A DNA stretch of 64,000 bases, taken from NCBI GenBank assembly GCA_964035545.1, contig OZ037770.1, positions 1 through 64,000 of the forward strand. The letters are read 5' to 3'. Below the pieces are notes generated by a model. The model was not told where the DNA came from. It worked only from the letters and a program-made list of their open reading frames with translations, and ran no database searches. This stretch comes from Bugula neritina. Lineage: Eukaryota > Bryozoa > Gymnolaemata > Cheilostomatida > Bugulidae. How positions within the stretch are numbered: position 1 is the first letter of the stretch; each line of letters begins with the position of its first letter. The translations under genes were made by a program, and so were the position numbers. Below are positions 62,401-64,000 of the stretch, piece by piece.

Positions 62401-63976
62401 TAGAGAGAGTAAGTACAGGTAGAGAGAGTAAGTACATGTAGAGGTAAGTACAGGTAGAGAGAGTAAGTACAGGTAGAGAGAGTAAGTACAGGTAGAGAGA
62501 GTAAGTACAGGTAGAGAGAGTAAGTACAGGTAGAGAGAGTAAGTACAGGTAGAGAGAGTAAGTACAGGTAGAGAGAGTAAGTACAGGTAGAGAGAGTAAG
62601 TACAGGTAGAGAGAGTAAGTACAGGTAGAGATATCTCACCTCAGTCTTTCTTGCTATTCTCTGCAGAGCTGAAGTATCAGTCTGAGTATTACTCTCAGTC
62701 TTAGCTCTGTGTCCGGCCTGCATAGCCTGCTGCTGCAGCTTCTTAGCCTGGTTTATGTCATCCTTACTTTGATAGGGAGAATTAGATACGCTTGTAGATA
62801 TCTTAGAGGAAGCTGAATGCGGTCTAAGAGGTTGACTAATCCCTGAAGTATGTTGATAGGCTGGTGGAGCTTTACCTAAGGAAGATGGTAGGTTGGAAGT
62901 GGCTGGAGGTTGGATATTAGATGCTGGTAGACTGGATGCTGGTAGACTGGATGCTGGTAGACTGGATGGTGGTAGACTGGATGCTGGTAGACTGGATGCT
63001 GGTAGACTGGATGGTGGTAGACTGGATGGTAAAGGCGGAGGGATCTTCAACCTCACATTACCAGAGCTACTCTCCGAGTTCCCTTCAGGTCTCTGCTTGT
63101 CTACGGAACTTGAAGCGGGTTTTGAGCTGTAACTGAGTGCCTTTGGCAAAGTTCTCTCTTTCTTTGATATGACGGGGGAGTTAGTGGACGCCCGCAAAGC
63201 AGTCTGTCTGCTGAGTGCAGAGTCCTTGGTAGACAAGACCCTGGAAGACGGGAGAGAGTTGTTTCGGACCAGAGCTGACTCTCTAGACTCTGGTTTCCCC
63301 TCTGCAGGAGAGTGGATGCCAGAGTCACTGCTCAGTCTGTTTGCTGCCTTGCCGACAGCACTTGGTGCTTGAATACGGCACTTGGCTAGGTTCTCTCGAG
63401 ACGGAGTGCGACTGCGAGAGCTGATGCTGCCGCCCCGCGGTATGCTGCTGCTCAGCGGAGGCTTGGATATCTTGCTTTCCTCTTTCTTAGAGGTCTTGGA
63501 GGAAATCTTCTCCTTTTTGGTAACTGTGGCAGCCTTTGAACCTGACTTATCGTCGGGTCTGGACTTGGAGCTGGTGGAAGTTTTCTTTGATTTAAACAGT
63601 TTGTCGAGCATTCCAGGAGACTGTGCAGGTACGTTGCTAGAGAGAAGGGATGCCTGGTTACTGTTGCTAGGGAGAGGGGATGCCTGGTGACCGTTGCTAG
63701 AGGATAACTGCAAGACAAGAATAGATAGACAGATACACACTGCATAAGACAGTACATACAATATGCATGTGGAGTGTGCATACAGGGTTATATAATACAG
63801 TATAATAGAATATAATATACACAGGAGAAGTTATCCTACCTTGCCGGGAGTAGAAGTAGCAGAGCTGTTTGATTTACTTGAAATACCACTGTTTGCACTG
63901 ATTGAATTATTACTGTTGGAGTTTTCTAACCCCGTTTTCCTGGCTCCTGATCTCCCATTACTAAGTCCTATTTTAC
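34888..63976 (-). CDS. NAV: Neuron navigator homologue (NAV/unc-53/sickie), 3' part, 25 exons
   Basis: Neuron navigators are microtubule plus-end-associated proteins that guide cell and axon migration. Joined exons, 5' to 3': 63976-63840, 63707-62640, 61914-61749, 60775-60663, 60510-60353, 59589-59566, 59223-59114, 58633-58462, 48802-48603, 48495-48313, 48063-47677, 47332-47280, 47164-47141, 44732-44658, 41482-41269, 40120-40008, 39408-39215, 39096-38952, 38812-38498, 37892-37637, 37038-36867, 36601-36386, 36031-35842, 35532-35335, 35220-34888. All phases agree and yield 1737 residues plus the stop. Landmarks: SSIP (SxIP, EB1-binding type) at 132-135, LRREL coiled coil 930-1000, basic KKAKKNW at 1059-1065, second coiled coil 1140-1200, Walker A GPRGTGKS 1406-1413, IILDN 1472-1476, and NAV-specific blocks to the end. 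The 5' end is outside the window. Vertebrate NAV2/3 are ~2400 residues, so roughly 600 or more may be missing. Confidence 0.96.
35335..35532 (-). CDS. NAV: NAV exon x, residues 1562-1627
   Basis: Acceptor GTGTTTCTCAG, donor CAG|GTAACC, phase 0. It encodes IIEWIPKVWQHLNKFIE, then SSDNTIGPRQFLDCPMDI and WFTQLWNFSLVPYLKEAI, the conserved C-terminal subdomain of the NAV AAA module. Confidence 0.98.
35555..35816. repeat. 26-bp/17-bp intronic repeats between exons w and x
   Basis: Units TTGAGCTTACAGTACAGGTA and AAGCAGGTAACACAGTT alternate. They fill the intron. Confidence 0.93.
35842..36031 (-). CDS. NAV: NAV exon w, residues 1498-1561
   Basis: Acceptor ATATTACAG, donor AAA|GTAAGT. It encodes PYIIGTMNQTTNATTNLQLH, then HNFRWILCANHMEPVKGFLG and RYLRRKL, all highly conserved in NAV AAA domains. 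Confidence 0.98.
36035..36370. repeat. ~42-bp intronic minisatellite between exons v and w
   Basis: About eight copies of a unit containing GAGTATACAGGGGGTGAGAT and TACAGTGTAATATAAGGAGTG. It occupies almost the entire intron. Confidence 0.95.
36386..36601 (-). CDS. NAV: NAV exon v, Walker B region, residues 1426-1498
   Basis: Acceptor TACCTGTTATAG, donor AAGTG|GTCAGT, phase 2 in and out. It encodes FDGEHKSSSELREYLCSI and TAIILDNLHHVSSLGDVFSG. The IILDN strand is the Walker B equivalent with Asn in place of Glu, as in other NAVs. Confidence 0.98.
36605..36850. repeat. 25-bp and 14-bp intronic repeats between exons u and v
   Basis: 36605-36730 has about five copies of a unit containing ACAGGTATAATAATAGTTAT. 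On the coding strand this gives ATAACTATTATTATACCTG, which is also the sequence directly before the exon v acceptor TTATAG. 36735-36835 has about seven copies of CATACAGGTGTATAT. Confidence 0.93.
36867..37038 (-). CDS. NAV: NAV exon u, Walker A, residues 1369-1426
   Basis: Acceptor TTTGGTTATAG, donor CACG|GTATGT. It encodes FETGIPKSIIQRYASLLSEH and RRIILSGPRGTGKSHLAQHL. The Walker A motif GPRGTGKS lies at about 36905-36928. Vertebrate NAVs have GPSGTGKT, so Ser to Arg and Thr to Ser changes are present; the key Lys is kept. Confidence 0.98.
37085..37628. repeat. 16-bp GTGACTAGTAGTGAGT satellite
   Basis: About 33 copies with AATAGT and TACTGAGT variants. It fills the intron between exons t and u and starts beside the donor of exon t. 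Confidence 0.97.
37637..37892 (-). CDS. NAV: NAV exon t, ubiquitin-like/pre-AAA region, residues 1284-1369
   Basis: Acceptor ATACTGTAG, donor AAAG|GTTAGT, phase 0 in and 1 out. It encodes LIGSISVTGKTKWDVLDSLV and then ECPELLPYGYLVGDTT, the conserved region immediately N-terminal to the NAV AAA domain. Confidence 0.98.
37920..38490. repeat. (AT)n and long (AGT)n microsatellites
   Basis: 37950-38001 is pure AT. 38072-38485 is ~400 bp of AGT with ACT and AGC interruptions and begins next to the donor of exon s. The poly-Ser and poly-Val open frames are repeat artefacts. Confidence 0.97.
38498..38812 (-). CDS. NAV: NAV exon s, residues 1179-1283
   Basis: Acceptor GACTGTTTACAG, donor TTG|GTGAGT. 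It begins QEMSYLKADNDRLHRMVGD (end of the coiled coil), continues as a Ser/Pro/Gly linker, and ends DNGKRVTVSVVPEDSRL at the entry to the conserved C-terminal region. A (CTG)8 microsatellite lies just upstream at 38844-38869. Confidence 0.96.
38952..39096 (-). CDS. NAV: NAV exon r, second coiled coil, residues 1130-1178
   Basis: Acceptor CTTGTGTAG, donor AAG|GTATGT. It encodes LLREKDMKLTDIRLDALTSA then HQLEQLRDAMGRMK, very close to the LRxKEMxLTDIRLEAL coiled coil of NAVs. Confidence 0.98.
39215..39408 (-). CDS. NAV: NAV exon q, residues 1066-1130
   Basis: Acceptor TTGAATTTAG, donor CTGA|GTGAGT, phase 0 in and 2 out. It encodes IRNSFSKAFGGKKKSTSGSI, then SDVEGENP and a Pro/Thr stretch. It corresponds to the LRSSFxKAFxKKK...SDIEE region. 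Confidence 0.97.
39492..39524 (-). CDS. NAV: NAV alternative first exon, MSSQHNHTKSK
   Basis: ATG at 39524-39522 opens 11 codons ending AAG|GTATTT, phase 0. They splice in frame to exon q (IRNSFSKAF). It lies between the constitutive exons p and q and would start a ~680-residue isoform consisting of the basic block, second coiled coil and AAA domain. Confidence 0.6.
39680..39990 (-). promoter_or_regulatory. Candidate internal promoter (GC-richer patch)
   Basis: A local rise in G+C with several CG dinucleotides (GGCGGGGCACGC, GAAGCGGGGAGGG, CACCCCGGGAGGG) in AT-rich surroundings. It lies just upstream, on the coding strand, of the alternative first exon at 39524. No core promoter element was confirmed. 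Confidence 0.3.
40008..40120 (-). CDS. NAV: NAV exon p, residues 1028-1065
   Basis: Acceptor ATTTGCTGCAG, donor TGG|GTGTGT. It encodes LERQMSADSINSLNSMSSMG and ends KKAKKNW, matching the QxSSDSxSSxxS...KKKKxNW block of NAVs. Confidence 0.97.
40147..40842. repeat. GAGAGTAGGTAGACACTAGGTA-type intronic satellite
   Basis: Mixed 10- and 11-bp units (AGAGAGTAGGT, AGACACTAGGT, AGAGAGCAGGT, AGATACTAGGT) in semi-regular order fill most of the intron between exons o and p. Confidence 0.95.
41269..41482 (-). CDS. NAV: NAV exon o, coiled coil, residues 957-1028
   Basis: Acceptor GTTTGTTACAG, donor CACG|GTCAGT. It encodes AHVVQAFEQSLGNMTARLQQ and then SEQKDSELTDMKSTIDNLRR, the most conserved coiled coil of NAV proteins. 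This pins the family identity. Confidence 0.98.
41483..42454. other. Intronic sequence with a ~24-bp repeat
   Basis: Mostly unique. 42113-42245 has about five copies of a unit around GTAGCACATACTATAGCATG. No exon seen. Confidence 0.6.
42455..43190. repeat. 20-bp GTACTGTAGTATCAGTGTAG satellite
   Basis: About 37 copies in strict 20-bp register with variants (AACAGTGT, ACGTACTG, AAGTACTG). It lies just inside the donor of the alternative exon. Confidence 0.97.
43244..43540 (-). CDS. NAV: NAV alternative exon (short-isoform start or 99-codon cassette)
   Basis: Bounded by CCTTTCCTAG and ATG|GTAAGG, phase 0 at both ends and open throughout. From ATG at 43498 it encodes MERTYSSFYGFDEKPSKGAG and later QQQLQQLHADNERLCDSVSE, a predicted coiled-coil end. 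In vertebrate NAVs the flanking exons join directly (TAN|AHLVAAFEQS), so this exon has no counterpart in the main form. It is either a first exon of a short isoform or an inserted cassette; I favour an alternative first exon. Confidence 0.75.
43541..44657. other. Unique intronic region, possible promoter of a short isoform
   Basis: No exon recognised. It lies directly upstream (coding strand) of the possible alternative first exon at 43244-43540, so it may hold its promoter. No TATA box or Inr was identified with confidence. Confidence 0.35.
44658..44732 (-). CDS. NAV: NAV exon n, coiled coil, residues 932-956
   Basis: Acceptor GATGTATTTTAG, donor AAT|GTAAGT, phase 0. It encodes THKLRRELEHAKEQVYTLTN, nearly identical in pattern to the RKLRRELDASQEKV coiled coil of NAV proteins. 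Confidence 0.97.
44735..47140. repeat. 2.4-kb intronic satellite whose 20-bp monomer is the exon m donor
   Basis: About 120 copies. On the coding strand the monomer is GTTAGTATATACAGTGTATA and the first copy starts exactly at the donor GT of exon m (GAG|GTTAGTATATACGGTGTATA). Variants (ACACCG, TTTACT, TCTAGTAC) form a ~990-bp super-repeat: rare forms at about 45550 and 45611 recur at about 46540 and 46603. Confidence 0.97.
47141..47164 (-). CDS. NAV: NAV microexon m, 24 nt, residues 924-931
   Basis: Acceptor TATTTTGCAG, donor GAG|GTTAGT, phase 0 at both ends. It encodes ADERNSAE, aligned with the 8 residues between YST and the LRREL coiled coil in vertebrate NAVs. It is needed to keep the spacing but can be skipped in frame. 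Confidence 0.88.
47280..47332 (-). CDS. NAV: NAV exon l, 53 nt, residues 906-923
   Basis: Acceptor CTTCTCTTGTAG, donor ACG|GTACGT. It encodes RGSQISLNSTSSSMYST, matching the SLxSTSSxYST block before the NAV coiled coil. Confidence 0.93.
47340..47672. repeat. AGTAATATAGTAATACAG-type intronic repeat
   Basis: 9-bp units AGTAATATA and AGTAATACA, with GGTGAT interruptions, fill the intron between exons k and l. Confidence 0.93.
47677..48063 (-). CDS. NAV: NAV exon k, residues 777-906
   Basis: Acceptor TTTGACTGCAG, donor GATG|GTATGC, phase 1 in and out. It encodes GRSRNLSAVDPRSYTYMTSD, a Ser-rich middle, GGYESDSGVVERKSL, and a Cys pair (CSQCCQP). It is a poorly conserved linker with another YxSDSG motif. 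Confidence 0.9.
48075..48310. repeat. 31-bp intronic minisatellite carrying the exon j donor
   Basis: About eight copies. On the coding strand the unit holds GACTGTGAGTTGTTTACTC. The real donor reads CTGG|GTGAGTTATACTCTAAC, and one copy (near 48105) repeats GTGAGTTATACTCTAAC exactly. Confidence 0.93.
48313..48495 (-). CDS. NAV: NAV exon j, residues 716-777
   Basis: Acceptor ACACTGTAG, donor CTGG|GTGAGT, phase 1 in and out. It encodes VRVPLSLRSTANGYLSDSGC and then KPDDLYKYHTLG. It carries another GYLSDSG motif. Confidence 0.9.
48497..48600. repeat. Short intron filled by a 17/19-bp repeat
   Basis: About six copies of CAGTGTGTAACTCTATA. It occupies almost the whole intron between exons i and j. 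Confidence 0.9.
48603..48802 (-). CDS. NAV: NAV exon i, residues 649-716
   Basis: Acceptor CTCTCTCTTACAG, donor AATG|GTGCGT, phase 2 in and 1 out. It encodes SFDEDDASSVSSGDISDTLD, the hallmark WDDSSSVSSGxSDTxD block of NAV proteins, and ends TSSDMMERNG. Confidence 0.96.
48806..49836. repeat. 21-bp satellite made from the exon i acceptor
   Basis: About 49 copies. On the coding strand the unit is CTCAGTCTCTCTCTTATACAG plus variants (TGTTATACAG; CCCAG). The real acceptor of exon i reads CTCAGTCTCTCTCTTACAG and directly abuts the array. Every copy thus carries a pyrimidine tract and AG. Confidence 0.97.
49840..50699. other. Unique intronic sequence
   Basis: No exon or gene recognised. Small repeats of ACTGAATACAGGT occur at 50205-50245 and of GAATGCAGCACTCAGT at 50390-50450. 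Confidence 0.5.
50700..51555. repeat. ~20/22-bp AGTATAATACAGAGTATAGT satellite
   Basis: About 40 copies built of AGTATAATACAGAGTA plus TAGTAG, GAGAG or TAGTAA ends. Open frames of Tyr/Leu/Ser on the minus strand are produced by the repeat itself. Confidence 0.95.
51629..52540. repeat. 15-bp CAGATATACTATATA satellite
   Basis: About 60 copies with a few 8-base insertions (ACTATAGTCAATA type). A TACATATATAC variant at about 52155 recurs at about 52455 together with its neighbours, so a ~300-bp block was duplicated. Confidence 0.95.
52605..52765. repeat. 30-bp repeat with CCAAT boxes, ~5 copies
   Basis: The unit is CAGCAACCAATCATAGTGAC followed by AGAATCACCT. Each copy carries CCAAT at 30-bp spacing. 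The plus strand is open (QQPIIVTES repeated), but the stretch lies in the intron of a minus-strand gene without splice support. Confidence 0.9.
52800..58195. other. Unique AT-rich part of the 9.7-kb NAV intron
   Basis: No exon of the NAV gene recognised. 53560-54080 and 56640-57600 are cryptically simple islands (ACTAATAGTAAT, CATAGTGATACTCAT). 54800-55430 (plus strand) has short open stretches that might be remnants of a gene. 57850-58050 is a small GC-richer patch with several CG dinucleotides that could be an internal promoter. Confidence 0.5.
54795..55430 (+). pseudogene. Possible gene remnant inside the NAV intron
   Basis: 54795-54925 reads ANIPPIEEWCK, a stop, then KKFQAQKAKEQSECCQSCEE. 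55295-55420 reads GKENHCQLAFITECTRLPPT and on to a stop. The pieces look coding-like but carry stops, and I recognise no family. They may be chance. Confidence 0.25.
58201..58460. repeat. 47-bp minisatellite made from the exon h 3' junction
   Basis: About 5.5 copies start at 58201, 58248, 58295, 58342, 58389 and 58436. On the coding strand the unit contains ATGATGACAGTATAC, while the true junction reads ATGATGACAG|GTGAGTGTATAC. The repeat copies equal the exon end joined to the intron with the heptamer GTGAGTG absent. Confidence 0.93.
58462..58633 (-). CDS. NAV: NAV exon h, residues 592-649
   Basis: Acceptor GTTCTACAG, donor ACAG|GTGAGT, phase 1 in and 2 out. It encodes TGDYADYCSGYISEGGASVY, then ARRMQQRFREGMQ, then DVDDDR. 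It corresponds to the SGYMTDGG...LYTR region of vertebrate NAVs and joins directly to the FDEDDASSVSSG block. Confidence 0.94.
58665..59108. repeat. Intronic ~21/26-bp satellite between NAV exons g and h
   Basis: The unit is built from GTAAGTAAGTGTAGTGTAA and GTATATACT pieces. It begins directly after the donor of exon g. On the plus strand many copies carry GTAAGT, but the gene is on the other strand. Confidence 0.95.
59114..59223 (-). CDS. NAV: NAV exon g, residues 555-592
   Basis: Acceptor GTATGTTTAG, donor GCAG|GTACAG. It encodes FSQMNRSFNTKTSTRNIH and then DYASDAECYANGYLSDA, matching the GYxSD motifs that precede SWDDSSSVSSG in NAV proteins. Confidence 0.92.
59235..59345. repeat. AT-rich palindromic microsatellite
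   Basis: Alternating AT runs flanked by GTCA/TGAC. The segment around 59257-59280 is a near-perfect inverted repeat (GTCATATAT...ATATATGAC). It lies immediately upstream of exon g. Confidence 0.85.
59566..59589 (-). CDS. NAV: NAV microexon f, 24 nt, residues 547-555
   Basis: Acceptor TTGTATCTTCAG, donor ATAC|GTAAGT. It contributes VQRPKSD with split codons on both sides (phase 2 to 2). Including it keeps the frame; skipping it would also keep the frame, so it may be alternative. Confidence 0.8.
59610..60345. repeat. 11/15-bp intronic satellite between NAV exons e and f
   Basis: Units are ACAGTATAACT and a longer form with an extra AACT; a subset reads ACAGTACAGCT. The donor side of the intron (coding strand GTTAGTCAGTAGTACTGTAG) runs straight into the array. 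Confidence 0.96.
60353..60510 (-). CDS. NAV: NAV exon e, residues 495-547
   Basis: Acceptor GTTGTGTAG, donor CTAG|GTTAGT, phase 0 in and 2 out. It encodes LKANEKADDSNEDFQVKPMQ and then LASFEFLQRLGRSGGAAP, a possible short helical motif. I do not recognise a domain. Confidence 0.88.
60663..60775 (-). CDS. NAV: NAV exon d, residues 457-494
   Basis: Acceptor CTGATTAAAG, donor AAG|GTTAGT, phase 1 in and 0 out. It encodes ADSSISSLSQHNTTSSNTDS and an acidic/Ser tail. It is linker sequence with no domain of its own. Confidence 0.88.
60800..61735. repeat. Intronic 21-bp satellite between NAV exons c and d
   Basis: The unit is GCTGAGAGAAGTCTACAGTTA, with GGGAG variants and occasional 12-bp short forms (GCTGAGAGAAGTA). 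On the coding strand each copy contains CTTCTCTCAG, which resembles a pyrimidine tract plus acceptor AG. Confidence 0.97.
61749..61914 (-). CDS. NAV: NAV exon c, residues 402-457
   Basis: Acceptor TTATTCTCTAG, donor CAG|GTACAT, phase 0 in and phase 1 out. It encodes SRKSPPKEISSG and then SSQARIMALKGRSRVHS, a basic Ser-rich linker. Confidence 0.9.
61970..62630. repeat. Intronic 19-bp satellite with a 92-bp higher-order period
   Basis: The unit GTACAGGTAGAGAGAGTAA is interrupted every four units by a 16-bp variant GTACATGTAGAGGTAA, giving a 92-bp super-unit seen five to six times (variants at about 61971, 62065, 62157, 62249, 62340 and 62432). The last ~180 bp are plain 19-mers. It fills the intron between NAV exons b and c. 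Confidence 0.95.
62640..63707 (-). CDS. NAV: NAV exon b, Ser/Pro/Lys-rich microtubule-binding region with SxIP
   Basis: The largest exon (1068 bp, residues 46-401, phase 0 at both ends; acceptor TTGTCTTGCAG, donor GAG|GTGAGA). It begins with near-repeats (NGHQASPLPSN, then NSNQASLLSSN), then MLDKLFKSKK, which resembles the LFNSK block of vertebrate NAVs. Many Lys/Ser residues follow, then the SSIP motif at about 63438-63449 and SRTPSRENLAK. A coding minisatellite SLPAS lies at 62920-63035. The end carries a QQQAMQAGHRAK segment. Low-complexity basic Ser/Pro sequence plus SxIP fits recruitment to growing microtubule ends by EB1. Confidence 0.93.
62920..63035 (-). repeat. 15-bp coding minisatellite (SLPAS/SLPPS)
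   Basis: About seven copies of the unit CTGGATGCTGGTAGA (plus strand), with GGTGGTAGA variants. On the coding strand each copy gives SLPAS or SLPPS. The 15-bp period keeps the frame. Confidence 0.95.
63840..63976 (-). CDS. NAV: NAV exon a (first visible), residues 1-45
   Basis: Acceptor CTCTCTGTATGGCAG, donor AAG|GTAGGA. It encodes a Ser/Asn-rich linker ending SSATSTPGK. An ATG overlaps the acceptor (63983-63981) in the same frame, so an alternative reading is that this is a first exon. I prefer an internal exon, entered with two bases of a split Gly codon, because of the pyrimidine-rich acceptor. Confidence 0.75.
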
Positions 63977-64000
63977 CTGCCATACAGAGAGCATAGAAGT

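Noticed and set aside
61839-62639. Leu/Tyr/Thr-repeat extension after NAV exon b
   Set aside because: Read-through of the 19-bp intronic satellite beyond a good GAG|GTGAGA donor.
63101-63690. Open frames on the plus strand opposite NAV exon b
   Set aside because: Shadow frames of the real exon.

Overview
The window comes from a metazoan nuclear genome. The evidence is a long spliced gene with standard GT-AG introns and the standard code, an AT-rich background, very large tandem repeats and fragments of another eukaryotic gene. The exact lineage cannot be fixed from the sequence; an invertebrate is likely because the main gene is clearly but distantly related to vertebrate neuron navigators. 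Nothing prokaryotic (operons, ribosome binding sites, CRISPR) is present.

Layout. 1-9891 is one array of the heptamer CCCCAAA (TTTGGGG on the other strand), in the orientation expected of a left chromosome end. 9892-12600 is AT-rich DNA without a recognisable gene. 12600-19800 holds diverged direct duplications with exon-like blocks. 19845-20704 (+) is a broken gene for proteasome subunit beta-2 (PSMB7 type). A pure 898-bp GACTAA array follows, then a terminal-exon-like block. 23727-24003 (-) is a second, inverted, partial copy of the same pseudogene, and further inverted duplication continues to about 25640. 25650-34700 is AT-rich and geneless, with a 2.1-kb 14/16-bp satellite (30208-32350) and a degenerate tRNA-Ala-like element near 33870.

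34888-63976 (-) is the 3' part of a neuron navigator gene (NAV1/2/3, unc-53, sickie family). I resolved 25 constitutive exons with consistent reading phase, giving 1737 residues to the stop codon, plus two probable alternative first exons (43244-43540 and 39492-39524). The 5' end, including any calponin-homology domain, lies beyond 64000. The visible protein has a Ser/Pro/Lys-rich microtubule-binding region with an SxIP motif, repeated YxSD/GYxSD motifs, two coiled-coil segments, a basic block and the C-terminal NAV AAA-type NTPase domain.

The most striking signal is that nearly every intron of this gene is filled by its own private minisatellite. In several introns the monomer is visibly made from that intron's own splice junction: the donor (44735-47140, 48075-48310), the acceptor (48806-49836, 36605-36730), or the exon end with the donor heptamer removed (58201-58460). 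The stop-codon region of the last exon has been amplified in the same way (34743-34917). This pattern of satellites seeded at splice or stop junctions is the best candidate for something undescribed.
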